Assembly (NCBI GenBank): GCA_002410325.1
Contig: DHRK01000042.1
Span: 11,720-75,719, forward strand
Source of the DNA: Syntrophomonas sp. UBA5314
Lineage (GTDB): Bacteria; Bacillota; Syntrophomonadia; Syntrophomonadales; Syntrophomonadaceae
DNA length: 64,000 nt
Reading direction: 5' to 3'
Part shown: piece by piece, positions 26,394 to 36,130 of the stretch
How the letters are laid out: each line of letters opens with the position of its first letter
Numbering within the stretch: the first letter of the stretch is position 1
The notes under the pieces: generated by a model
The model's input: only the letters and a program-made list of their open reading frames with translations
Told to the model about the DNA's origin: nothing
Database searches by the model: none
Made by a program: the position numbers and the translations under genes

Positions 26394-27749
26394 TCAGCGT
26401 TCAGCCAGGGGTATATATTCTCTGCGTTCGGAAACGCTCTTGTAGGCCGGGCGAATGATTTTTCCGGCATTGACCAGTTCCTCAATTCGATGGGCGCTCC
26501 AGCCTACCACCCGGGCAACGGCGAACAGGGGAGTGTATAATTCGGGAGGAATATCCAGCATCCGGTAAACCAGGCCGGAATAGAAATCAACATTGGCGCT
26601 GACCCCTTTATACATTTTTCGGGTCTGACCGATGACTTTAGGAGCCAGTTCTTCCACCTTGGCACAGAGCATGAATTCGTCCTCCAGGCCCTTCTCCCTG
26701 GCCAGCCGGGCGGCATGCTCCTTCAGTATCACCGCGCGGGGATCGGAAATGGAGTAGACGGCATGCCCGATTCCATATATCTTACCCGAACGATCGAAGG
26801 CTTCTCTGTTAAGTACTTTGAGCAAATAAGCGGATATTTCCTCGTCATCAGTCCAGTCTTTGACTTTCTCCTTCATATCCTCAAACATTTTTATGACCTT
26901 GATGTTGGCCCCACCGTGGTAAGGCCCCTTAAGCGCCCCCAGGGCAGAGGCTATTACCGAATATGTATCGGTCCCGGACGATGTGACCACGTGGGTCACA
27001 AAGGTCGAATTGTTCCCGCCGCCGTGCTCGGCGTGCAAGACCAGAGCCAAATCGAGCAAAGCAGCTTCCAAAGCGGTGAATTGGCTGTCCGGCCGGAGCA
27101 TGTGGAGAATGTTTTCCGCCACGCTCAACTCGGGCTGAGGTGCGTGAATGTAAAGGCTGTTGTAGCCATGATAATGAGAAAAAGCCTGATATCCGTAAAC
27201 GGCCATTACTGAGAGACAGGATATAAGCCGTAAGCACTGCCTGAGGACGTTTTCGATGGAAATATCGTCAGGATTATCATCGAAACTGTACAGATCCAGT
27301 ACGCAGCGGGCCAGAACGTTCATAATATCTTTGCCGGGAGAGTGCAATATCATGTCGCGAACAAAGTATTGAGGGAGCTTCTGGCTGCATCCTGAAAGAA
27401 GCTTCTTGAAATCGAGCAGTTCGTTTCGGTTGGGAAGCTGCCCAAAAAGAAGCAGGTAACAGGTTTCTTCAAATCCGTAGCGCCCTTCGCTCATAAAGCC
27501 GTTAACCAGATTATTGATATCGATGCCTCTATACATCAATCTGCCGGGCACCGGTACAATTTCATTCTCGTCAATAATATAGGAGTGAACCTCCCCGATT
27601 TCAGTCAACCCCACCAGCATTCCACGCCCATCAAGATCGCGCAGCCCTCGTTTGATCTCGTATTTAGGGAACAGGGCAGGATCGATCGAATTGTTTTGCC
27701 TGGCTATGGCGGCTAATCTGGCAAGCTGTTTATCTGATGGCTGTTCCAC
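26394..27749 (-). CDS. Citrate synthase (citrate/2-methylcitrate synthase family)
   Basis: 451 residues from GTG 27749 with AAAAGGAGGT upstream. Catalytic elements are present: LHAEHGGGNNSTFVTHVVTS, GPYHGGANIKVIK, GIGHAVYSISDPRA, and the Asp in ANVDFYSGLVYRML. The ~60-residue N-terminal extension is typical of the longer Clostridia-type enzymes. It condenses acetyl-CoA (or propionyl-CoA) with oxaloacetate; which is preferred cannot be told. Alone on this strand, so probably feeds glutamate synthesis. Confidence 0.92.
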   Translation of the reverse strand: MEQPSDKQLARLAAIARQNNSIDPALFPKYEIKRGLRDLDGRGMLVGLTEIGEVHSYIIDENEIVPVPGRLMYRGIDINNLVNGFMSEGRYGFEETCYLLLFGQLPNRNELLDFKKLLSGCSQKLPQYFVRDMILHSPGKDIMNVLARCVLDLYSFDDNPDDISIENVLRQCLRLISCLSVMAVYGYQAFSHYHGYNSLYIHAPQPELSVAENILHMLRPDSQFTALEAALLDLALVLHAEHGGGNNSTFVTHVVTSSGTDTYSVIASALGALKGPYHGGANIKVIKMFEDMKEKVKDWTDDEEISAYLLKVLNREAFDRSGKIYGIGHAVYSISDPRAVILKEHAARLAREKGLEDEFMLCAKVEELAPKVIGQTRKMYKGVSANVDFYSGLVYRMLDIPPELYTPLFAVARVVGWSAHRIEELVNAGKIIRPAYKSVSERREYIPLAER

Positions 27750-28044
27750 GAAGCCAGACCTCCTTTTACTCAGTCAATGAATTGCGTATTTATAATACAA
27801 AATACATAAAAAGATGAAAAAAACGAAACCGCCACCTGTCAGCAGTTTCTTATAATATTGTACCATTTTTCTACAGATTGCGAACGGAAATAGATAAGCT
27901 TTAAATCAGCGCCTCATCTTTAGAGGGTCAGAACGAAAAATAGCAATAAAGTTCAATAATCGTCTAACTGGAAAGTATAGCATATTTTTTAACAAGTTTG
28001 GAAAGAAGGAAAGCACATGTTTGACGACAAAATCTCTTATCACT

Positions 28045-28705
28045 TCATTGGTATCTTTTCAATATTCTCATCGCCCTGAGAGTAATCCATTTACTGGGTG
28101 TTCCTTTTGGCCCGATGGGGATAAGCAGCCGGTCGCTGTTGTAGCTATTCTCTATGCTCCATCTACCCGTGTCGTCCTGCTTGGCCAGGACAATATTCAT
28201 GGCTTCTTCCATGCGCCTGTCTTCTATACTAAGGGCAGTCAAAATATCCAGTATTTCCAGTACATCGGTTTGGTACATCAAAGGAAAACCAAATTTAAGC
28301 CATCCGGGCTTGGATACCCGCCTCAGATCATGGCTGCGTTTATGAATATGGTGGACCAATAAAAATTCGCTTGCCTTCTGTATCGTATCATTTATTTCAT
28401 CGGTTCTTATATCTTCCGGTATGGCGCTTAATGCTTTGAGGGCCTTGACTACGCCCATATGACAGGTGTGTTTGCCCCAGCATATATCTGGAATAGGTCT
28501 CAAGATACGCGGGTTCCCGCTGTCTGTCAAGAATATCGCGCACCATGCCGGTTTGCATGATATCCCGCCTGGCGGCTTGCACTGCTGTATCATCCTCTGG
28601 CCTGCCTAAAATATCTTTTAACGTAAAATAACGCACGGAAGGGTTTTCTTCTTCCAGCAGCCAATTTGTCGGATCTGCTTTAAGGCCGCTTGTCCAATCG
28701 CCCAT
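28045..28705 (-). pseudogene. Cyclase-fold (squalene-hopene-cyclase-like repeat) protein with internal deletion
   Basis: ATG 28705 follows GGAGGG and begins MGDWTSGLKADPTNWLLEEE, then NPSVRYFTLKDIL and AARRDIMQTGMVRDILDRQ, the start of a widespread uncharacterised alpha/alpha-toroid protein. The frame breaks near 28510, and the family resumes in another frame with CWGKHTCHMGVVKALKALSA, KASEFLLVHHIHKRS and QDDTGRWSIENSYN to a stop at 28045. Compared with the usual ~300-residue form, roughly 100 central residues (the repeats between) are lost and the parts are out of frame. Not functional as it stands. Confidence 0.65.
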
Positions 28706-28775
28706 TTTTATCCCTCCACAATAAGGCTGGCACATCCAACCGACATAATACTCTCCTGCAGGGAGTATTCGTTTT

Positions 28776-29054
28776 CTACTTTTTGAACAGATCAGAGTGC
28801 GTCCCGGTCCTGGAGGCTACCAGAAGGAGCATCCCGCTGTCTATCTGATAGATTAACAGCCAATCCGGGAGTATATGGCACTCCCGGAAGCCGCTATAAT
28901 TCCCCGCCAGTGCATGGTCGCGATGTTTCTGTGCCAGCGGCTTTTCTTCCACAAGCGCTTGCAAGACTTCTTCCAGCAAATCCAGGTTATAACCGCGCTT
29001 TTTTAACAGCTTATAGTCCTTGCGGAATTGTACGGTCGTTTTTAATGTTAGCAT
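28776..29054 (-). CDS. YafQ/RelE-family mRNA interferase toxin
   Basis: 92 residues. Fold and motifs of the YafQ branch of RelE toxins: FRKDYKLLKKRGYNLDLLEE, then HALAGNYSGFRECHILPDWL, LIYQ and ASRTGTHSDLF. The conserved HxxxDWLLIY region and the terminal His-x-Asp-Leu-Phe carry residues used for ribosome-dependent mRNA cleavage in the family. It overlaps the antitoxin gene by 7 bases and is the second gene of the pair, as expected. Confidence 0.9.
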   Translation of the reverse strand: MLTLKTTVQFRKDYKLLKKRGYNLDLLEEVLQALVEEKPLAQKHRDHALAGNYSGFRECHILPDWLLIYQIDSGMLLLVASRTGTHSDLFKK

Positions 29055-29332
29055 TCGCGGTCAAGCTCCTCGAACAGTTCGCGGGCAGAAGCGTAGGATT
29101 TCGCCGGGATTTTTCCACTGGCAATGTCCCTGGCTTCCTGCATGGCTGCTTCGGTTTCATAGTTATAGCTGGGCTGTTTCATCTCAAAAGGCAGGCCACC
29201 CACCATCAAAGACTGATGCAGGAAAATGTTCACTGCATCGGTGACGGTAATGCCGAACCTGGCAAAAAGCTGTTCTGCTCTCGTCTTAGTTTCCGGGTCA
29301 ATGCGAATGTTGATGTTCGCTGTCTTTGCCAT
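29048..29332 (-). CDS. RelB/DinJ-family antitoxin
   Basis: 94 residues from ATG 29332, 5 bases after AAGGAGGTGAG. Ribbon-helix-helix N-terminus (KTANINIRIDPETKTRAEQL, GITVTDAVNIFLHQSL) followed by an extended toxin-binding tail (ASARELFEELDREC). Binds and neutralises the following YafQ toxin and represses its own promoter through the palindrome at 29367-29378. Confidence 0.9.
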   Translation of the reverse strand: MAKTANINIRIDPETKTRAEQLFARFGITVTDAVNIFLHQSLMVGGLPFEMKQPSYNYETEAAMQEARDIASGKIPAKSYASARELFEELDREC

Positions 29333-29355
29333 ACGCTCACCTCCTTGCACGCCCT

Positions 29356-29384
29356 ATTATATAACATTGTGCGCACAACATCAA
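29356..29384 (-). promoter_or_regulatory. Toxin-antitoxin promoter with operator in spacer
   Basis: On the minus strand, TTGATG (29379-29384), a 17-base spacer and TATAAT (29356-29361). The spacer contains the perfect 12-base palindrome TTGTGCGCACAA (29367-29378), well placed for repression by the ribbon-helix-helix antitoxin. Confidence 0.75.
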
Positions 29385-29537
29385 CACGATGTGAAACATT
29401 TTTCCTATCACGCTGCTAGCCGGGAAATACCTACGGCAAGCGGTTACATCCACAAGCAAAAGATATGATATCCTATTCTAGTGTTAAAAGGAGAGCGAGG
29501 GCTGAGCTATACCCGGGCAAAAAATCGTTTCGTGCAC

Positions 29538-29583
29538 TTGAATTCTGACTGAAATTGAGCTATAAAATATCTTGATAAGATAT
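29538..29583 (+). promoter_or_regulatory. htpG promoter with inverted repeat at the start site
   Basis: TTGAAT (29538-29543), 17 bases, TATAAA (29561-29566), then the perfect inverted repeat ATATCTT-GAT-AAGATAT (29567-29583) covering the likely start site and ending 3 bases before AGGAGG. It is not the CIRCE element. It may be an operator or an RNA hairpin next to the ribosome site. Confidence 0.6.
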
Positions 29584-29601
29584 CCAGGAGGATTGAAAGC
29601 C

Positions 29602-31491
29602 ATGGAAAAAACGCAGTTTAAAACTGAATCGAAACGCCTGTTGGACTTGATGATCAATTCGGTGTACACCAACCGGGAGATTTTTTTAAGGGAGCTGATT
29701 TCCAACGCCAGCGATGCCCTGGACAAATTGTACTTCCGGTCCTTAACCGATCAACAGGTGGGAATGAGCCGTGATGACTTTGCCATCCGGATCGATGCGG
29801 ACAATGTAAACCGGGTTCTAAGCATTTCCGACACCGGGATTGGCATGAATAGAGAAGAACTGGAAGCCAATCTCGGCACTATAGCCAACAGCGGTTCCCT
29901 GGCCTTTATGCAGGAAAACCAGGGCGCCCCTGACATTGACATTATCGGCCAGTTCGGGGTGGGCTTCTATTCCGCCTTTATGGTAAGCAAGAAGCTTACC
30001 GTGGTAACCCGGGCCTATGGTGAACAACAAGCCTATAAATGGGAATCGGAAGGCTTGGACGGCTACCTGATAAGCGAAGCCGAGCGGGAGGGAGTGGGAA
30101 CCGATGTCATTCTCACCCTGAAAGACAACCGCGAAGATGACAACTACGACGAGTTTTTGCAGGAGTTTAAAATCAGGTCCTTGGTAAAGAAATACTCCGA
30201 CTATATTCGCTATCCCATTAAAATGGATGTGGTCAAGAGGCGCCTCCAAGAAGGCAGCGACAAAGACTATGAAAGCTATGTGGAAACGGAAACCTTAAAC
30301 AGCATGGTCCCCATCTGGCGCCGCAACAAGAACGAATTGAGCGATGATGATTATTATCATTTTTACCGGGAGAAATTTTTTGATTTTGAAAACCCCCTGC
30401 GGGTAGTGCACAGCAGCACCGAAGGCAAGGCCACTTACAATGCCTTGATGTTCGTTCCGGCCCGCACCCCGTATAATTACTACTCCAAGGAGTTCGAAAA
30501 AGGATTGCAGCTCTACTCCAACGGCGTTTTGATCATGGACAAATGCGCCGATCTGCTGCCCGACTATTTCAGCTTTATGAAGGGTCTGGTGGACTCGCAG
30601 GATCTCTCCCTGAACATTTCCAGAGAAATGCTGCAGCATGACCGGCAGTTGAAAATCATCGCCAAAAGCCTGGAGAAGAAGATCAAGAGCGAACTGACCG
30701 ATATGCTGCTTAAAGACCGGGAGACCTATGAGAAGTTTTATAATAGTTTCGGCCTGCAGCTAAAATATGGAGTATACCAGGACTTTGGGGCCAACAAGGA
30801 GCTGCTGCAGGGTCTGCTGCTGTTCTATTCCTCCCGGGAAAAGGCCCTGACCACCTTGAGCGAGTACCTGGAGCGCATGCCGGAAGGGCAGAAGTATATC
30901 TACTATGCGAGCGGCACCAGTGTTGACCGCATTGACCGCCTGCCCCAAACCGAACGGGTCAAAGACAAGGGCTTTGAGATCCTCTATTTAACCGATGATG
31001 TGGATGAATTCGCCTTGAAAATGTTGAATGAATTCGAAGGCAAGGAATTCAAGTCGGTTTCCTCCGGGGATCTGGGCCTGGAAAGCGAGGATGAAAAGAA
31101 ACAGGTCGAGCAGCAGTCTGAGGAATATAAGGATCTCTTAGCGTTTATGAAAGAGTCCCTGAAGGACAAAGTGAGCGAGGTCCGCCTCTCCCAGCGCCTT
31201 AAGACCCATCCGGTGTGCCTGACCAGCGACGGGGCCTTAACCCTGGAGATGGAAAAGATCCTGAACGCCATGCCCTCCGAACACCAGATCAAAGCGGACC
31301 GGATATTGGAGATCAACGGCGGCCATCCGGTTTTTGCAACCCTGCAGGGTTTGTTTAAAGACGATAAAGAAAAACTGGCGGCCTACAGTGATATTCTATA
31401 CAATCAGGCCCTGCTCATTGAAGGCCTTCCCATCGAAGACCCGGTAGCCTTCTCCAACGCGGTATGCGGCCTGATGGCAGAAAAACCGTAG
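29602..31491 (+). CDS. htpG: Molecular chaperone HtpG (Hsp90)
   Basis: 630 residues from ATG 29602 (CAGGAGG upstream; the frame is open earlier without a site). GHKL ATPase domain: [45 protein letters not shown]. Middle domain with [20 protein letters not shown] and the LNISREMLQ client/ATP loop. C-terminal dimerisation domain from about 500. Full length for bacterial Hsp90. A strong terminator follows. Confidence 0.96.
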   Translation: MEKTQFKTESKRLLDLMINSVYTNREIFLRELISNASDALDKLYFRSLTDQQVGMSRDDFAIRIDADNVNRVLSISDTGIGMNREELEANLGTIANSGSLAFMQENQGAPDIDIIGQFGVGFYSAFMVSKKLTVVTRAYGEQQAYKWESEGLDGYLISEAEREGVGTDVILTLKDNREDDNYDEFLQEFKIRSLVKKYSDYIRYPIKMDVVKRRLQEGSDKDYESYVETETLNSMVPIWRRNKNELSDDDYYHFYREKFFDFENPLRVVHSSTEGKATYNALMFVPARTPYNYYSKEFEKGLQLYSNGVLIMDKCADLLPDYFSFMKGLVDSQDLSLNISREMLQHDRQLKIIAKSLEKKIKSELTDMLLKDRETYEKFYNSFGLQLKYGVYQDFGANKELLQGLLLFYSSREKALTTLSEYLERMPEGQKYIYYASGTSVDRIDRLPQTERVKDKGFEILYLTDDVDEFALKMLNEFEGKEFKSVSSGDLGLESEDEKKQVEQQSEEYKDLLAFMKESLKDKVSEVRLSQRLKTHPVCLTSDGALTLEMEKILNAMPSEHQIKADRILEINGGHPVFATLQGLFKDDKEKLAAYSDILYNQALLIEGLPIEDPVAFSNAVCGLMAEKP

Positions 31492-31513
31492 ATTATTTAT
31501 TAATCCATTACCA

Positions 31514-31544
31514 CCTGCCGATACTCTGGATCGGCAGGTTTTTT
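31514..31544 (+). terminator. Rho-independent terminator of htpG
   Basis: Perfect 9-base stem CCTGCCGAT / ATCGGCAGG, 7-base loop, then TTTTTTA. Confidence 0.9.
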
Positions 31545-31657
31545 AATACGAGAAAAGAACGTAAAGAACAGTAAAATAGAGGTATGAAGAGTAATAAGAG
31601 AAAAACAGTTTTTTTAACTTCCTGAATCGCAAGCTACAGTCAGTTACATTCGCCGTA

Positions 31658-33622
31658 TTATTCAAGTTCAAATGCTCCCGTATATAGCTGATAATATTTC
31701 CCCCGCTCATTAACAAGCTGTTCATGGCTGCCCCGCTCAATGATACGGCCATCCTCCAACACCATAATTACATCGGCGTTCTGAACGGTTGACAGGCGAT
31801 GGGCAATCACAAAGACCGTCCGGCCTTTCATCAAGGTGTCCATGCCTTTTTGAACGATCGCTTCGGTTCGTGTATCAATCGAAGAAGTGGCTTCATCCAG
31901 AATCATGACGGGCGGGTCGGCCACTGCTGCGCGGGCAATGGAGATCAGTTGCCTTTGCCCCTGCGAGAGTCCGCTGCCGTCGCCCTCCAGCACGGTGTTA
32001 TACCCGTCGGGCAGCATCCGGATAAAGCCATCGGCGTTGGCCAGCTTTGCGGCGGCGATACATTCCTCGTCCGTGGCGTCCAGTTTACCGTACCGGATAT
32101 TATCCAAAACGGTTCCGGTAAACAGGTTTACATCCTGCAACACGATACCGAGCGACCTGCGGAGGTCGGATTTTTTAATTTTATTGATATTGATCCCGTC
32201 GTAACGTATCTTCCCATCCTCAATATCATAAAAGCGATTCATCAGGTTGGTAATGGTTGTTTTACCGGCGCCGGTCGCTCCGACAAAAGCAATCTTTTGG
32301 CCGGGTTCAGCGTAAAGCGTAATGTTATGGAGTACCGGCTTCTTTTCTTCATATCCGAAATCGACATCGTAGAAACGAATATCGCCTTTCATCTGCGTAT
32401 GGATAATCGTCCCGTCGCTGTGCGGATGCTTCCACGCCAGAAATCCGGTGCGGTCATTACATTCCTTTATTTCGCCATTTTCCATTTTGGCATTGACCAA
32501 AGTAACATAGCCGTTATCCGATTCGCTGACTTCATCCATCAATTCAAAGATACGGGAAGCGCCTGCCAGCGCCATAACCACCATGTTAAACTGTTGGGAA
32601 ACCATTCCGATGGGCATGACAAAACTACGTGACAGGGTGAGGAAAGAGGCAATCGTTCCAAGCGTCATGACATTGATTCCGGTAAGACTGAGATTCTTTA
32701 TACCGGCAATCCCCAATACCGCGCCGACTACGGCAAGCAGCACATACAGCATGTAGCCCATGCTGCTGACAATCGGCATCGTGACATTGCCGTATTTATT
32801 GGCTTCGGTGGAGCAGTAACAAAGCTCGTCGTTCTTCGTGTCAAAGGCTGCTTTGGCTTTTTCTTCGTGGCAGAAAACTTTGACTACCTTCTGGCCGTCA
32901 ATCATTTCCTCGATATATCCGTTGACATCGCCGAGCGAATGCTGCTGTTTCATAAAGAAGGAACCGCTCTTTCCCACGATTGTTTTAATAACCTTCAGCA
33001 TGACGATGACAAAGATGATGACCAAAAGCGTCAACTCCACGCTGAGATACAGCATTGAAACGAACACCGCAAGTATAGTGACCACCGAAGAAAATAACTG
33101 GGGCAGGCTTTGGGAAATCATCTGGCGAAGCGTATCGGTATCGTTGGTATAATGACTCATAATATCCCCATGGGCATGGGTATCGAAATATTTGATCGGC
33201 AGGGTTTGCATATGATTGAACATTTTGTCGCGTATCTTTTTGAGCGTTCCCTGGGAAACCGTCACCATGATCCGGTTGTAGAACAAGGTGGCAAGTACGC
33301 CGATCAGGAAAACAGCGCCCATCACCAGAACCGCTTCCAATAAGCCCGCAAAGGAAGGGTGGGCCTGGCCCAGCAACGGGGTAATGTAATCATCAATCAG
33401 CGTCCGGATAAAAAGCGACGAGGCGGCGCTGGCAACCGCGCTGAGAAGGATGCAGACAACAACAATAGCGATTTGTATTTTATAATCGCCCATATAGGAA
33501 AGCAGGCGTTTAATCGTACCGGGCTTGAACCTTTGGAAAGATGGCTTTGGGACTGTGCCGGGAGCGCTGTTGGCAGGCATTTCTCCCCTTTGCGGGGCAC
33601 CCTTTGATGGCATTTTATTCAT
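31658..33622 (-). CDS. Heterodimeric ABC exporter subunit 2 (membrane + ATPase)
   Basis: 654 residues from ATG 33622, preceded by AAAGGGGG; the start overlaps the upstream gene's end in ATGAATAA. The frame is open far upstream but that part is antisense noise over the previous gene. A ~45-residue basic N-terminus, six membrane helices (about 50-350), an insert before the ATPase (SDNGYVTLVNAKMENGEIKE), Walker A GATGAGKTT, signature LSQGQRQL and Walker B VMILDEATSSID. The LSQGQ signature and partner order match BmrC/BmrD or LmrCD-type multidrug pairs. Confidence 0.9.
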   Translation of the reverse strand: MNKMPSKGAPQRGEMPANSAPGTVPKPSFQRFKPGTIKRLLSYMGDYKIQIAIVVVCILLSAVASAASSLFIRTLIDDYITPLLGQAHPSFAGLLEAVLVMGAVFLIGVLATLFYNRIMVTVSQGTLKKIRDKMFNHMQTLPIKYFDTHAHGDIMSHYTNDTDTLRQMISQSLPQLFSSVVTILAVFVSMLYLSVELTLLVIIFVIVMLKVIKTIVGKSGSFFMKQQHSLGDVNGYIEEMIDGQKVVKVFCHEEKAKAAFDTKNDELCYCSTEANKYGNVTMPIVSSMGYMLYVLLAVVGAVLGIAGIKNLSLTGINVMTLGTIASFLTLSRSFVMPIGMVSQQFNMVVMALAGASRIFELMDEVSESDNGYVTLVNAKMENGEIKECNDRTGFLAWKHPHSDGTIIHTQMKGDIRFYDVDFGYEEKKPVLHNITLYAEPGQKIAFVGATGAGKTTITNLMNRFYDIEDGKIRYDGININKIKKSDLRRSLGIVLQDVNLFTGTVLDNIRYGKLDATDEECIAAAKLANADGFIRMLPDGYNTVLEGDGSGLSQGQRQLISIARAAVADPPVMILDEATSSIDTRTEAIVQKGMDTLMKGRTVFVIAHRLSTVQNADVIMVLEDGRIIERGSHEQLVNERGKYYQLYTGAFELE

Positions 33623-35366
33623 GGAGGTGACCCCCTTTATTCTGAGATTCATAGACTTCTTTATAAATCGGGCAGTTTCCCAGCAGCTCATCATGGGTTC
33701 CCACGGCGTTGATTTTGCCGTCGTCCAATACGATAATCTTGTCGGCTTCCATGACCGAGGCGACGCGCTGCGCAATGATGATCTTGGTAGTATCCGGAAT
33801 TTCCTCCCGAAAGGCCCTCCGAAGGAGCGCGTCGGTTTTCGTATCCACGGCGCTGGTGGAATCATCGAGAATGAGGATTTTCGGCTTTTTGAGCAACGCC
33901 CGCGCGATACAAAGCCGTTGTTTCTGGCCGCCCGAGACGTTGCTGCCGCCCTGCTCGATATACGTGTCGTATTGGTCGGGGAATTTCTGAATAAAGCCGT
34001 CCGCCTGCGCCAGCTGGCAGGCCTGCACCAGATCTTCATCGCTGGCGTTTTCATCGCCCCAGCGGAGGTTCTCCTTAATCGTACCTGAAAACAGCACGTT
34101 CCTCTGTAACACCATCGCCACCTGATTGCGGAGCGATTCAATATCGTAATCGCGTACGTCTGCGCCACCTACCATCACCCTGCCGCTCTCCGCGTCATAC
34201 AGCCGTGGGATAAGCTGGACAAAGCTGGATTTTGCAGAACCAGTCCCGCCTACGATACCAACGGTTTCGCCGGACGCTATGGAGACAGTGATGTTGTCAA
34301 GCACCGGCTTTTCCGTTTTATGCGCATAGGAAAAGATTACATTTTCAAACGATATGGAACCGTCTTTCACCGTGAATAAGGGACTTTCCGGATTTTTCAT
34401 ATCGCTTTCCTCGCCGAGAATTTCCGAGATTCGCTCCGCAGAAGCACGAGAAATGATGATCATGATGAAAACCATCGACAGCATCATCAAGCTCATTAAT
34501 ATCTGCATGGCATAGGTGATCAGGCTCATAAGCTCGCCGGTTGAAAGCCCAATGGCGGGATTGTTGTTGCTGGCCACGATCTGTTCCGCTCCCAGCCACG
34601 ACACCAGCAAGAGGCAGGCATACAGGCAAAATTGCATCAGAGGCATATTGTAGGCGATTCTCTTTTCGGCCTTGGAAAAGTCTTGGAAGATTGCCGTTGA
34701 TATTTTCCCAAACTTAGTTTCTTCAAAACTTTCCCGGTTAAAGGATTTGACAACCCGAATGGCGCTGAGATTTTCCTGCACAACATTGTTGAGCCTGTCG
34801 TAAGTCTGGAAAACTTTCTGAAAGATCGGGTGCACACGGGACATGATCAGCCATAAACCAAGCCCCAGCACGGGAATACTGGCCAGAAAAATCAAGGAAA
34901 GCTGCGCGTCAATATGGAAGGACACGATCAGGCAAAAGACCAGCATGACAGGGCTTCGTATCGCCATGCGGATAATCATCTGATAGGCGTTTTGTACGTT
35001 GGTCACATCGGTTGTCAGGCGGGTGATGATACTGGCGGTGGAAAATTTATCAATGTTGGAGAACGAAAAGTTCTGCACGTTGTAGTACATGTCGCGCCGC
35101 AGATTCCGGGCCAATCCGGAAGAGGCAATCGCCGCGCTGCGCCCGGCCAGCGCGCCGAAAGTCAACTGTATCACCGCCGCAATAAGCAGCGCCAGTCCCA
35201 TCATTAAAACGTAAGATAGGTTGTTCTTATCAATCCCGTAATCAATCAAATAGGCCATTAGGATGGGTATGACAATTTCTATGATGACCTCAAAGGTTAC
35301 GTACACAGGGGTAAGTATGGATTCCTTTTTATACTGCCCAATACTGGCAGCCAGTTTTTTTATCAT
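33615..35366 (-). CDS. Heterodimeric ABC exporter subunit 1 (membrane + ATPase)
   Basis: 583 residues. Six membrane helices (about 15-300), Walker A GGTGSAKSS, where the usual GKS/T reads AKS, signature VSGGQKQRLCIARAL, and Walker B ILILDDSTSAVD, where the catalytic Glu is Asp. These degenerate-site features are typical of one half of asymmetric exporters, so ATP hydrolysis would rely mainly on the site completed by the partner. Overlaps subunit 2 by 8 bases; preceded by the MarR gene. Likely drug or peptide efflux. Confidence 0.9.
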   Translation of the reverse strand: MIKKLAASIGQYKKESILTPVYVTFEVIIEIVIPILMAYLIDYGIDKNNLSYVLMMGLALLIAAVIQLTFGALAGRSAAIASSGLARNLRRDMYYNVQNFSFSNIDKFSTASIITRLTTDVTNVQNAYQMIIRMAIRSPVMLVFCLIVSFHIDAQLSLIFLASIPVLGLGLWLIMSRVHPIFQKVFQTYDRLNNVVQENLSAIRVVKSFNRESFEETKFGKISTAIFQDFSKAEKRIAYNMPLMQFCLYACLLLVSWLGAEQIVASNNNPAIGLSTGELMSLITYAMQILMSLMMLSMVFIMIIISRASAERISEILGEESDMKNPESPLFTVKDGSISFENVIFSYAHKTEKPVLDNITVSIASGETVGIVGGTGSAKSSFVQLIPRLYDAESGRVMVGGADVRDYDIESLRNQVAMVLQRNVLFSGTIKENLRWGDENASDEDLVQACQLAQADGFIQKFPDQYDTYIEQGGSNVSGGQKQRLCIARALLKKPKILILDDSTSAVDTKTDALLRRAFREEIPDTTKIIIAQRVASVMEADKIIVLDDGKINAVGTHDELLGNCPIYKEVYESQNKGGHLHE

Positions 35367-35533
35367 GGTTCATTTCCCTTCAGTGTGATGATATAAGCCG
35401 TTTATCATAAAGCATTGAACCGATTATTTCTATCGCACAGATTGTTTCCTCTTGAAACAGTCGCATCATGCAACAATGTTGGACGTCAAACAAAATATGC
35501 AAAAAAAATTAGTTATACGGTCAACCGGATAGC

Positions 35534-35971
35534 TTACTTTATGTTGTCCTTCATCCGTTGAATATAGCTATAAAAGGCCTCCAGTTCTTCTTCGGTGAAC
35601 CCCTTGGTTAAAGCCGCCTCGATTTTATCTCCATGCTCTTTCATGGATTCGCTTACTTTCCAAGCCTTGTCTGTAAGCACCAGCTTTTTCAGTCTGGAAT
35701 CATTGGGGACGCCATGCCGCTCAATTAACCCCTTTTTCTCCATCAAAATCAGGACTTTAGAGACAGTGGAGCGGGTAATGGTAAACTGTTCCTCCAAGTC
35801 TTTCTGATAAATATCTTTATCGGCGTTATCGGCAAGAAATCCAATGATCCAGCCATTTGTGCCTGTAACAGAGTCAATTTGTTCTTTACGGTCCGTCTTT
35901 ACAAATTTACGCATGATGAGATTTTCGAGGGAGCGGAGTTCTATTCCAATGGGTTTTCTGTTCATCTCCAT
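35534..35971 (-). CDS. MarR-family transcriptional regulator
   Basis: 145 residues, ATG 35971 placed 5 bases after AGGAGG. Winged helix: QKDLEEQFTITRSTVSKVLI and LIERHGVPNDSRLKKLVLTD, flanked by dimerisation helices. Located directly before the ABC exporter pair (167-base gap) and downstream of a promoter carrying a palindrome, so it probably represses itself and the exporter until a drug-like ligand binds. Confidence 0.9.
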   Translation of the reverse strand: MEMNRKPIGIELRSLENLIMRKFVKTDRKEQIDSVTGTNGWIIGFLADNADKDIYQKDLEEQFTITRSTVSKVLILMEKKGLIERHGVPNDSRLKKLVLTDKAWKVSESMKEHGDKIEAALTKGFTEEELEAFYSYIQRMKDNIK

Positions 35972-36007
35972 CCTTGCCTCCTGCTTTCTTTGAGCATAAA
36001 GTTGTAC

Positions 36008-36058
36008 GTCGTACTGTACGACACGCTACATTGTAAATCGCCTCGCTGGTTTTGTCAA
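36008..36058 (-). promoter_or_regulatory. MarR-exporter promoter and operator
   Basis: Near-consensus promoter on the minus strand: TTGACA (36053-36058), 17 bases, TACAAT (36030-36035). The perfect repeat GTCGTAC-T-GTACGAC (36008-36022) lies just after the -10, over the start site, a typical MarR repression site. Confidence 0.8.
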
Positions 36059-36130
36059 TAGAAGTAATGCAAAGATTATAGATTTCCTTAGTAATGATGA
36101 GGTTTCCGCAAGAGGACATAGCCAGAGATC

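Noticed and set aside
29538..29583. CIRCE element controlling htpG
   Set aside because: The repeat sequence and 3-base spacer do not match the TTAGCACTC-N9-GAGTGCTAA consensus.
31799..32632. Plus-strand open frame of 277 codons
   Set aside because: Antisense shadow of the ABC exporter subunit; composition is not protein-like.
33623..34168. N-terminal extension of the exporter gene up to 34168 (836-residue frame)
   Set aside because: The extra residues are low-quality Arg/Ser/Ala-rich sequence lying over the coding region of the upstream ABC gene. ATG 33622 has a ribosome site and gives the normal length.
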